From NCBI RefSeq assembly GCF_029227915.1, contig NC_079877.1, positions 5,334,001 to 5,398,000 on the forward strand: DNA of 64,000 nt, in the 5' to 3' direction. This document shows, piece after piece, positions 11,511 through 23,300 of the stretch (position 1 is the first letter of the stretch; the number at the start of each line of letters is the position of its first letter). The stretch is from Hydractinia symbiolongicarpus. Taxonomy: Eukaryota; Cnidaria; Hydrozoa; Anthoathecata; Hydractiniidae. The notes under the pieces are model-generated. The model was not told the origin of the DNA. It saw nothing but the letters and a program-made list of their open reading frames with translations, and made no database searches. The position numbers were made by a program, and so were the translations under genes.

Positions 11511-12069
11511 CTCATTTCCCGAACGATTTTTTAAATTACTTTTTCACCACTAAAACGCATGAGACTTGTAGTTTTTAAAAATGTTTTCATTTTTGATGAG
11601 ACGCTGAATAAAAGAAGTTTAATCGCCGGCAAACGAAAACCTGCGATTTACCGTAAATCCTGGACTTGGCCCGTATAGTCAAAAGTATACAAAGAAAGTA
11701 CCCAGGGAGTAAACTCATTTCCCAAACGATTTTTTAAATTATTATTTCACCACTAAAACGCATGAGACTTGTAGTTTTCAAGAATGTTTTCATTTTTGAT
11801 GAGACGCTGAATAAAAGCAGTTTAATCGCCGGCAAACGAAAACCCGCGATTTCCCGTAAATCGCGGGCTTGGCACGTATAGTCGAATGTATACAAAGAAA
11901 GTACCCTGTGAGTAAACTCATTTCCAGAACGATTTTTTAAATTATTTTTTCACCACTAAAACGCATAAGACTTGTAGTTTTTAAAAATGTTTTCATTTTT
12001 GATGAGACGCTGAATAAAAGAAGTTTAATCGCCGGCAAACGAAAACCCGCGATTTCCCGTAAATCCCGG

Positions 12070-14560
12070 CTTGGCCCGTATAGTCAAAAGTATACAAACA
12101 AAGTACCCAGGAAGTAAACTCATTTCCCAAACGATTTTTTAAATTATTTTTTCACCACTAAAACGCATGAGACTTGTAATTTTCAAAAATGTTTTCATTT
12201 TTGATGAGACGCTGAATAAAAGCATTTTAATCGCCGGCAAACGAAAACCTGCGATTTCCCTAAATCCCGGACTCGGCCCGTATAGTTAAAAGTATACAAA
12301 GAAAGTACCCAGGGAGTAAACTCATTTCCAGAACGATTTTTTAAATTATTTTTTCACCACTAAAACGCATAAGACTTGTAGTTTTTAAAAATGTTTTCAT
12401 TTTTGATGAGACGCTGAATATAAGAAGTTTAATCGCCGGCAAACGAAAACCCGCGATTTCCCGTAAATCCCGGGCTTGGCCAGTATAGTCAAAAGTATAC
12501 AAAGAAAGTACCCAGGGAGTAAACTCATTTCCCAAACGATTTTTTAAATTATTATTTCACCACTACAACGCATGAGACTTGTAGGTTCAAGAATGTTTTC
12601 ATTTTTGATGAGACGCTGAATAAAAGCAGTTTAATCGCCGGCAAACGAAAACCCGCGATTTCCCGTAAATCCCGGGCTTGGCACGTATAGTCGAATGTAT
12701 ACAAAGAAAGTACCCTGTGAGTAAACTCATTTCCAGATCGATTTTTTAAATTATTTTTTCACCACTAAAACGCATAAGACTTGTAGTTTTTAAAAATGTT
12801 TTCATTTTTGATGAGACGCTGAATAAAAGAAGTTTAATCGCCGGCAAACTAAAACCCGCGATTTCCCGTAAATCCGGGGCTTGGCCCGTATAATCGAATG
12901 TATACAAAGAAAGTACCCAGGGAGTAAACTCATTTCCCGAACGATTTTTTAAATTTTTTTTTCACCACTAAAACGCATGAGACTTGTAGTTTTCAAAAAT
13001 GTTTTCATTTTTGATGAGACGCTTAATGAAAGAGGTTTAATCGCCGGAAAACGAAAACCCGCGATTTCCCGTAAATCCCGGGCTTGGCCCGTATAGTCGA
13101 ATGTATACAAAGAAAGTACCCTGTGTGTAAACTCATTTCCAGAACGATTTTTTAAATTATTTTTTCCCCACTAAAACGCATCAGACTTGTAGTTTTTAAA
13201 AATGTTTATATTTTTGATGAGACGTTGAATAAAAGAAGTTTAATCGCCGGCAAACGAAAACCCGCGATTTCCCGTAAATCCCGGTTTGGCCCGTATAGTC
13301 AAAAGTATACAAAGAAAGTACCCAGGAAGTAAACTCATTTCCCAAACGATTTTTTAAATTATTTTTTCACCACTAAAACGCATGAGACTTGTAATTTTCA
13401 AAAATGTTTTCATTTTTGATGAGACGCTGAATAAAAGCAGTTTAATCGCCGGCAAACGAAAACCTGCGATTTCCCTAAATCCCGGACTCGGCCCGTATAG
13501 TTAAAAGTATACAAAGAAAGTCCCAGGGAGTAAACTCATTTCCAGAACGATTTTTTAAATTATTTTTTCACCACTAAAACGCATAAGACTTGTAGTTTTT
13601 AAAAATGTTTTCATTTTTGATGAGACGCTGAATATAAGAAGTTCAATCGCCGGCAAACGAAAACCCGCGATTTCCCGTAAATCCCGGGCTTGGCCAGTAT
13701 AGTCAAAAGTATACAAATAAAGTACCCAGGGAGTAAACTCATTTCCCAAACGATTTTTTAAATTATTATTTCACCACTACAACGCATGAGACTTGTAGGT
13801 TTCAAGAATGTTTTCATTTTTGATGAGACGCTGAATAAAAGCAGTTTAATCGCCGGCAAACGAAAACCCGCGATTTCCCGTAAATCCCGGGCTTGGCACG
13901 TATAGTCGAATGTATACAAAGAAAGTACCCTGTGAGTAAACTCATTTCCAGATCGATTTTTTAAATTATTTTTTCACCACTAAAACGCATAAGACTTGTA
14001 GTTTTTAAAAATGTTTTCATTTTTGATGAGACGCTGAATAAAAGAAGTTTAATCGCCGGCAAACTAAAACCCGCGATTTCCCGTAAATCCGGGGCTTGGC
14101 CCGTATAGTCGAATGTATACAAAGAAAGTACCCAGAGAGTAAACTCATTTCCCGAACGATTTTTTAAATTTTTTTTTCACCACTAAAACGCATGAGACTT
14201 GTAGTTTTCAAAAATGTTTTCATTTTTGATGAGACGCTTAATGAAAGAGGTTTAATCGCCGGAAAACGAAAACCTGCGATTTCCCGTAAATCCCGGGCTT
14301 GGCCCGTATAGTCGAATGTATACAAAGAAAGTACCCTGTGTGTAAACTCATTTCCAGAAAGATTTTTTAAATTATTTTTTCACCACTAAAACGCATCAGA
14401 CTTGTAGTTTTTAAAAATGTTTACATTTTTGATGAGACGCTGAATAAAAGAAGTTTAATCGCCGGCAAACGAAAACCCGCGATTTCCCGTAAATCGCGGC
14501 TTGGCCCGTATAGTCAAAAGTATACAAAGAAAGTACCCAGGGAGTAAACTCATTTCCCGA
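12070..14560 (-). repeat. Higher-order repeat, 1214 bp (6 units), two copies
   Basis: Matching private marks at +1214: CCCAGGAAGTAAACTC (12107/13321), CGCTGAATATAAG, CACTACAACGC with TGTAGGTT, CAGATCGATTTT, AAACTAAAACCCGCG and CCCTGTGTGTAAAC. Confidence 0.85.
12906..13108 (-). repeat. Reference monomer, type C (TTAATGAAAGAGG / CCGGAAAACG), 203 bp
   Basis: On the + strand, marked by a long T run before CACCACTAAAAC, then GACGCTTAATGAAAGAGG and CGCCGGAAAACGAAAACC. The last replaces the GCCGGC palindrome with GCCGGA. Matching forward copies near 420, 1030 and 1230 read TTTTCCGGCGAATAAACC and CTTTCATTAAGAG, so this subfamily predates the orientation switch or has crossed it. Several left-array copies also have GAAAAC where GTATAC is expected (361, 968, 1171, 3398, 4209). 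Confidence 0.8.
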
Positions 14561-15140
14561 ACGATTTTTTAAATTATTTTTTCACCACTAAAACGCATGA
14601 GACTTGTAGTTTTTAAAAATGTTTTCATTTTTGATGAGACGCTGAATAAAAGAAGTTTAATCGCCGGCAAACTAAAACCCGCGATTTCCCGTAAATCCGG
14701 GGTTTGGCCCGTATAGTCGAATGTATACAAAGAAAGTACCCAGAGAGTAAACTCATTTCCCGAACGATTTTTTAAATTTTTTTTTCACCACTAAAACGCA
14801 TGAGACTTGTAGTTTTCAAAAATGTTTTCATTTTTGATGAGACGCTTAATGAAAGAGGTTTAATCGCCGGAAAACGAAAACCTGCGATTTCCCGTAAATC
14901 CCGGGCTTGGCCCGTATAGTCGAATGTATACAAAGAAAGTACCCTGTGTGTAAACTCATTTCCAGAAAGATTTTTTAAATTATTTTTTCACCACTAAAAC
15001 GCATCAGACTTGTAGTTTTTAAAAATGTTTACATTTTTGATGAGACGCTGAATAAAAGAAGTTTAATCGCCGGCAAACGAAAACCCGCGATTTCCCGTAA
15101 ATCGCGGCTTGGCCCGTATAGTCAAAAGTATACAAAGAAA
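14090..15140 (-). repeat. Higher-order repeat, 608 bp (3 units)
   Basis: CCCAGAGAGTAAAC at 14131 and 14739, with CAGAAAGATTTTTT, CATCAGAC, GTTTACATTTTTG and AAATCGCGGCTTGG following in both. The markers extend the hexamer immediately to the left. Confidence 0.8.
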
Positions 15141-15559
15141 GTACCCAGGGAGTAAACTCATTTCCCGAACGATTTTTTAAATTATTTTTTCACCACTAAA
15201 ACGCATGAGACTTGTAGTTTTCAAAAATGTTTTCATTTTTGATGAGACGCTGAATAAAAGAAGTTTAATCGCTGGCAAACGAAAACCCGCGATTTCCCGT
15301 AAATCCCGGGCTTGGCACGTATAGTCGAATGTATACAAAGAAAGTACCCTGTGAGTAAACTCATTTCCAGAACGATTTTTTAAGTTATTTTTTCACCACT
15401 AAAGCCCATGAGACTTGTAGTTTTTAAAAATGTTTTCATTTTTGATGAGACCCTGAATAAAAGAAGTTTAATCGCCGGCAAACGAAAACCCGCGATTTCC
15501 CGTAAATCCCGGCTTGGCCCGTATAGTCAAAAGTATACAAAGAAAGTACCCAGGGAGTA

Positions 15560-16560
15560 AACTCATTTCCCAAACGATTTTTTAAATTATTATTTCACCA
15601 CTACAACGCATGAGACTTGTAGGTTTCAAGAATGTTTTCATTTTTGATGAGACGCTGAATAAAAGCAGTTTAATCGCCGGCAAACGAAAACCCGCGATTT
15701 CCCGTAAATCCCGGGCTTGGCACGTATAGTCGAATGTATACAAAGAAAGTACCCTGTGAGTAAACTCATTTCCAGATCGATTTTTTAAATTATTTTTTCA
15801 CCACTAAAACGCATAAGACTTGTAGTTTTTAAAAATGTTTTCATTTTTGATGAGACGCTGAATAAAAGAAGTTTAATCGCCGGCAAACTAAAACCCGCGA
15901 TTTCCCGTAAATCCGGGGCTTGGCCCGTATAGTCGAATATATACAAAGAAAGTACCCAGGGAGTAAACTCATTTCCCGAACGATTTTTTAAATTTTTTTT
16001 TCACCACTAAAACGCATGAGACTTGTAGTTTTTAAAAATGTTTTCATTTTTGATGAGACGCTTAATGAAAGAGGTTTAATCGCCGGAAAACAAAAACCCG
16101 CGATTTCCCGTAAATCCCGGGCTTGGCCCGTATAGTCGAATGTATACAAAGAAAGTACCCTGTGAGTAAACTCATTTCCAGAACGATTTTTTAAATTATT
16201 TTTTCACCACTAAAGCCCATAAGACTTGTAGTTTTTAAAAATGTTTTCATTTTTAATGAGACGCTGAATAAAAGCAGTTTAATCGCCGGCAAACGAAAAC
16301 CCGCGATTTCCCGTAAATCCCGGGCTTGGCACGTATAGTCGAATGTATACAAAGAAAGTACCCTGTGAGTAAACTCATTTCCAGATCGATTTTTTAAATT
16401 ATTTTTTCACCACTAAAACGCATAAGACTTGTAGTTTTTAAAAATGTTTTCATTTTTGATGAGACGCTGAATAAAAGAAGTTTAATCGCCGGCAAACTAA
16501 AACCCGCGATTTCCCGTAAATCCGGGGCTTGGCCCGTATAGTCGAATGTATACAAAGAAA
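15560..16560 (-). repeat. Higher-order repeat, 609 bp (3 units)
   Basis: CAGATCGATTTTTT recurs 609 bp apart (about 15773 and 16382), each followed by AAACTAAAACCCGCG with GGGGCTTGG, a type C unit with GGAAAACAAAAACC, and a type D-like unit reading GCCCATAAGAC. Confidence 0.7.
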
Positions 16561-18599
16561 GTACCCAGGGAGTAAACTCATTTCCCGAACGATTTTTTAA
16601 ATTTTTTTTTCACCACTAAAACGCATGAGACTTGTAGTTTTCAAAAATATTTTCATTTTTGATGAGACGCTTAATGAAAGAGGTTTAATCGCCGGAAAAC
16701 AAAAACCCGCGATTTCCCGTAAATCCCGGGCTTGGCCCGTATAGTCGAATGTATACAAAGAAAGTACCCTGTGAGTAAACTCATTTCCAGAACGATTTTT
16801 TAAATTATTTTTTCACCACTAAAGCCCATAAGACTTGTAGTTTTTAAAAATGTTTTTATTTTTGATGAGACGCTGAATAAAAGAAGTTTAATCGCCGGCA
16901 AACGAAAACCCGCGATTTCCCGTAAATCCCGGCTTGGCCCGTATAGTGAAAAGTATACAAAAAAAGTACCCAGGGAGTAAAATCATTTCCCGAATAATTT
17001 TTTAAATAATTTTTTCACCACTAAAACGCATGAGACTTGTAGTTTTCAAAAATGTTTTCATTTTTGATGAGACGCTGAATAAAAGAAGTTTAATCGCTGG
17101 CAAACGAAAACCCGCGATTTCCCGTAAATCCCGGGCTTGGCACGTATAGTCGAATGTATACAAAGAAAGTACCCTGTGAGTAAACTCATTTCCAGAACCA
17201 TTTTTTAAATTATTTTTTCACCACTAAAGCCCATGAGACTTGTAGTTTTTAAAAATGTTTTCATTTTTGATGAGACGCTGAATAAAAGAAGTTTAATCGC
17301 CGGCAAACGAAAACCCTCGATTTCCCGTAAATCCCGGCTTGGCCCGTATAGTCAAAAGTATACAAAGAAAGTACACAGGGAGTAAAATCATTTCCCGAAC
17401 GATTTTTTAAATTATTTTTTCACCACTAAAACGCATGAGACTTGTAGTTTTCAAAAATGTTTTCATTTTTGATGAGACGCTGAATAAAAGAAGTTTAATC
17501 GCCGGCAAACGAAAACCTGCGATTTCCCGTAAATCCCGGCTTGGCCCGTATAGTCAAAAGTATACAAAGAAAGTACCCTGTGAGTAAACTCATTTCCCGA
17601 ACGATTTTTTAAATTACTTTTTCACCACTAAAACGCATGAGACTTGTAGTTTTCAAAAATGTTTTCATTTTTGATGAGACGCTGACTAAAAGAAGTTTAA
17701 TCGATGGCAAACGAAAACCTGCAATTTCCCTAAATCCTGGACTCGGCCCGTATAGTCAAAAGTATACAAAGAAAGTACCCAGGGAGTAAACTCATTTCCA
17801 GAACGATTTTTTAAATTATTTTTTCACCACTAAAACGCATAAGACTTGTAGTTTTTAAAAATGTTTTCATTTTTGATGAGACGCTGAATATAAGAAGCTT
17901 AATCGCCGGCAAACGAAAACCCGCGATTTCCCGTAAATCCCGGGCTTGGCAAGTATAGTCAAAAGTATACAAAGAAAGTAACCAGGGAGTAAACTCATTT
18001 CCCAAACGATTTTTTAAATTATTATTTCACCACTACAACGCATGAGACTTGTAGGTTTCAAGAATGTTTTCATTTTTGATGAGACGCTGAATAAAAGCAG
18101 TTTAATCGCCGGCAAACGAAAACCCGCGATTTCCCGTAAATCCCGGGCTTGGCACGTATAGTCGAATGTATACAAAGAAAGTACCCTGTGAGTAAACTCA
18201 TTTCCAGATCGATTTTTTAAATTATTTTTTCACCACTAAAACGCATAAGACTTGTAGTTTTTAAAAATGTTTTCATTTTTGATGAGACGCTGAATAAAAG
18301 AAGTTTAATCGCCGGCAAACTAAAACCCGCGATTTCCTGTAAATTCGGGGCTTGGCCCGTATAGTCGAATGTATACAAAGAAAGTACCCTGTGTGTAAAC
18401 TCATTTCCAGAACGATTTTTTAAATTATTTTTTCACCACTAAAACGCATCAGACTTGTAGTTTTTAAAAATGCTTACATTTTTGATGAGACGCTGAATAA
18501 AAGAAGTTTAATCGCCGGCAAACGAAAACCCGCGATTTCCCGTAAATCGCGGCTTGGCCTGTATAGTCAAAAGTATACAAAGAAAGTACCCAGGGAGTA

Positions 18600-20250
18600 A
18601 ACTCATTTCCCGAACGATTTTTTAAATTATTTTTTCACTACTAAAACGCATGAGACTTGTACTTTTCAAAAATGTTTTCATTTTTGATGAGACGCTGAAT
18701 AAAAGAAGTTTAATCGCTGGCAAACGAAAACCCGCGATTTCCCGTAAATCCCGGGCTTGGCCCGCATAGTCGAATGTATACAAAGAAAGTACCCTGTGAG
18801 TAAACTCATTTCCAGAACGATTTTTTAAATTATTTTTTCACCACTAAAGCCCATGAGACTTGTAGTTTTTAAAAATGTTTTCATTTTTAATGAGACGCTG
18901 AATAAAAGAAGTTTAATCGCCGGCAAACGAAAACCCGCGATTTCCCGTAAATCCCGGCTTGGCCCGTATAGTCAAAATTATACAAAAAAAGTACCCAGGG
19001 AGTAAAATCATTTCCCGAATGATTTTTTAAATAATTTTTTCACCACTAAAACGCATGAGACTTGTAGTTTTCAAAAATGTTTTCATTTTTGATGAGACGC
19101 TGAATAAAAGAAGTTTAATCGCTGGCAAACGAAAACCCGCGATTTTCCGTAAATCCCGGGCTTGGCACGTATAGTCGAATGTATACAAAGAAAGTACCCT
19201 GTGAGTAAACTCATTTCCAGAACGATTTTTTAAATTATTTTTTCACCACTAAAGCCCATGAGACTTGTAGTTTTTAAAAATGTTTTCATTTTTGATGAGA
19301 CGCTGAATAAAAGAAGTTTAATCGCCGGCAAACGAAAACCCGCGATTTCCCGTAAATCCCGGCTTGGCCCGTATAGTCAAAAGTATACAAAGAAAGTACC
19401 CAGGGAGTAAACTCATTTCCCGAACGATTTTTTAAATTATTTTTTCACTACTAAAACGCATGAGACTTGTACTTTTCAAAAATGTTTTCATTTTTGATGA
19501 GACGCTGAATAAAAGAAGTTTAATCGCTGGCAAACGAAAACCCGCGATTTCCCGTAAATCCCGGGCTTGGCCCGCATAGTCGAATGTATACAAAGAAAGT
19601 ACCCTGTGAGTAAACTCATTTCCAGAACGATTTTTTAAATTATTTTTTCACCACTAAAGCCCATGAGACTTGTAGTTTTTAAAAATGTTTTCATTTTTAA
19701 TGAGACGCTGAATAAAAGAAGTTTAATCGCCGGCAAACGAAAACCCGCGATTTCCCGTAAATCCCGGCTTGGCCCGTATAGTCAAAAGTATACAAAAAAA
19801 GTACCCAGGGAGTAAAATCATTTCCCGAATGATTTTTTAAATAATTTTTTCACCACTAAAACGCATGAGACTTGTAGTTTTCAAAAATGTTTTCATTTTT
19901 GATGAGACGCTGAATAAAAGAAGTTTAATCGCTGGCAAACGAAAACCCGCGATTTCCCGTAAATCCCGGGCTTGGCACGTATAGTCGAATGTATACAAAG
20001 AAAGTACCCTGTGAGTAAACTCATTTCCAGAACGATTTTTTAAATTATTTTTTCACCACTAAAGCCCATGAGACTTGTAGTTTTTAAAAATGTTTTCATT
20101 TTTGATGAGACGCTGAATAAAAGAAGTTTAATCGCCGGCAAACGAAAACACGCGATTTCCCGTAAATCCCGGCTTGGCCCGTATAGTCAAAAGTATACAA
20201 AGAAAGTACCCAGGGAGTAAAATCATTTCCCGAACGATTTTTTAAATTAT
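18600..20250 (-). repeat. Higher-order repeat, 810 bp (4 units), two copies
   Basis: The private string CACTACTAAAACGC with TTGTACTTTTC occurs at 18636 and 19446. The following units (CCGCATAGTCG, GCCCATGAG, TTTTTAATGAGACG, CGAATGATTTTTTAAATAA) are repeated in the same order. Confidence 0.85.
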
Positions 20251-20399
20251 TTTTTCACCACTAAAACGCATGAGACTTGTAGTTTTCAAAAATGTTTTCA
20301 TTTTCGATGAGACGCTGACTAAAAGAAGTTTAATCGATGGCAAACGAAAACCCAAGATTTCCCGTAAATCCCGGGCTTGGCACGTATAGTCGAATGTAT

Positions 20400-23300
20400 A
20401 CAAAGAAAGTACCCTGTGAGTAAACTCATTTCCAGAACGATTTTTTAAATTATTTTTTCACCACTAAAGCCCATGAGACTTGTAGTTTTGAAAAATGTTT
20501 TCATTTTTGATGAGACGCTGAATAAAAGAAGTTTATTCGCCGGCAAACGAAAACCCGCGATTTCCCGTAAATTTCGGCTTGGCCCGTATAGTCAAAAGTA
20601 TACAAAGAAAGTACCCAGGGAGTAAAATCATTTCCCGAACGATTTTTTAAATTATTTTTTCACCACTAAAACGCATGAGACTTGTAGTTTTCAAAATATT
20701 TTTTATTTTTGATGAGACGCTGAATAAAAGCAGTTTAATCGCCGGCAAACGAAAACCTGCGATTTCCCTAAACCCCGGACTCGGCCCGTATAGTCAAAAG
20801 TATACAAAGAAAGTACCCAGGGAGTAAACTCATTTCCCAAACGATTTTTTAAATTATTTTTTCACCACTAAAACGCATGAGACTTGTAGTTTTTAAGAAT
20901 GTTTTCATTTTTGATGAGACGCTAATTAAAAGCAGTTTAATCGCCGGCAAACGAAAACCCGCGATTTCCCGTAAATCCCGGGCTTGGCACGTATAGTCGA
21001 ATGTATACAAAGAAAGTACCCTGTGAGTAAACTCATTTCCAGAACGATTTTTTAAATTATTTTTTCACCACTAAAACGCATGAGACTTGTAGTTTTCAAA
21101 AATGTTTTCATTTTTGATGAGACGCTGAATAAAAGAAGTTTAATCGCCGGCGAACGAAAACCAGCGATTTCCCGTAAATCCCGGGCTTGGCCCGTATAGT
21201 CAAAAGTATACAAAGAAAGTAACCAGGGAGTAAACTCATTTCCCAAACGTTTTTTTAAATTATTATTTCACCACTAAAACGCATGAGACTTGTAGTTTTC
21301 AAGAATGTTTTCATTTTTGATGAGACGCTGAATAAAAGCAGTTTAATATCCGGCAAACGAAAACCCGCGATTTCCCGTAAATCCCGGGCTTGGCACGTAT
21401 AGTCGAATGTATACAAAGAAAGTACCCTGTGAGTAAACTCATTTCCAGATCGATTTTTTAAATTATTTTTTCACCACTAAAGCCCATGAGACTTGTAGTT
21501 TTTAAAAATGTTTTCATTTTTGATGAGACGCTGAATAAAAGAAGTTTAATCGCCGGCAAACGAAAACCCGCGATTTCCCGTAAATCCCGGCTTGGCCCGT
21601 ATAGTCAAAAGTATACAAAAAAAGTACCCAGGGAGTAAAATCATTTCCCGAATGATTTTTTAAATAATTTTTTCACCACTAAAACGCATGAGACTTGTAG
21701 TTTTCAAAAATGTTTTCATTTTTGATGAGACACTGAATAAAAGAAGTTTAATCGCTGGCAAACGAAAACCCGCGATTTCCCGTAAATCCCGGGCTTGGAC
21801 GTATAGTCGAATGTATACAAAGAAAGTACCCTGTGAGTAAACTCACTTCCAGAACGATTTTTTAAATTATTTTTTCACCACTAAAGCCCATGAGACTTGT
21901 AGTTTTTAAAAATGTTTTCATTTTTGATGAGACGCTGAATAAAAGAAGTTTAATCGCCGGCAAACGAAAACCCGCGATTTCCCGTAAATCCCGGCTTGGC
22001 CCGTATAGTCAAAAGTATACAAAGAAAGTACCCAGGGAGTAAAATCATTTCCCGAACGATTTTTTAAATTATTTTTTCACCACTAAAACGCATGAGACTT
22101 GTAGTTTTCAAAAATGTTTTCATTTTTGATGAGACGCTGACTAAAAGAAGTTTAATCGATGGCAAACGAAAACCCGCGATTTCCCGTAAATCCCTGGCTT
22201 GGCACGTATAGTCGAATGTATACAAAGAAAGTACCCTGTGAGTAAACTCATTTCCAGAACGATTTTTTAAATTATTTTTTCACCACTAAAGCCCATGAGA
22301 CTTGTAGTTTTGAAAAATGTTTTCATTTTTGATGAGACGCTGAATAAAAGAAGTTTATTCGCCGGCAAACGAAAACCCGCGATTTCCCGTAAATTTCGGC
22401 TTGGCCCGTATAGTCAAAAGTATACAAAGAAAGTGCCCAGGGAGTAAAATCATTTCCCGAACGATTTTTTAAATTATTTTTTCACCACTAAAACGCATGA
22501 GATTTGTAGTTTTTAAGAATGTTTTCATTTTTGATGAGACGCTGATTAAAAGCAGTTTAATCGCCGGCAAACGAAAACCCGCGATTTCCCGTAAATCCCG
22601 GGCTTGGCACGTATAGTCGAATGTATACAAAGAAAGTACCCTGTGAGTAAACTCATTTCCAGAACGATTTTTTAAATTATTTTTTCACCACTAAAACGCA
22701 TGAGACTTGTAGTTTTCAAAAATGTTTTCATTTTTGATGAGACGCTGAATAAAAGAAGTTTAATCGCCGGCGAACGAAAACCAGCGATTTCCCGTAAATC
22801 CCGGGCTTGGCCCGTATAGTCAAAAGTATACAAAGAAAGTAACCAGGGAGTAAACTCATTTCCCAAACGTTTTTTTAAATTATTATTTCACCACTAAAAC
22901 GCATGAGACTTGTAGTTTTCAAGAATGTTTTCATTTTTGATGAGACGCTGAATAAAAGCAGTTTAATCGCCGGCAAACGAAAACCCGCGATTTCCCGTAA
23001 ATCCCGGGCTTGGCACGTATAGTCGAATGTATACAAAGAAAGTACCCTGTGAGTAAACTCATTTCCAGATCGATTTTTTAAATTATTTTTTCACCACTAA
23101 AGCCCATGAGACTTGTAGTTTTTAAAAATGTTTTCATTTTTGATGAGACGCTGAATAAAAGAAGTTTAATCGCCGGCAAACGAAAACCCGCGATTTCCCG
23201 TAAATCCCGGCTTGGCCCGTATAGTCAAAAGTATACAAAAAAAGTACCCAGGGAGTAAAATCATTTCCCGAATGATTTTTTAAATAATTTTTTCACCACT

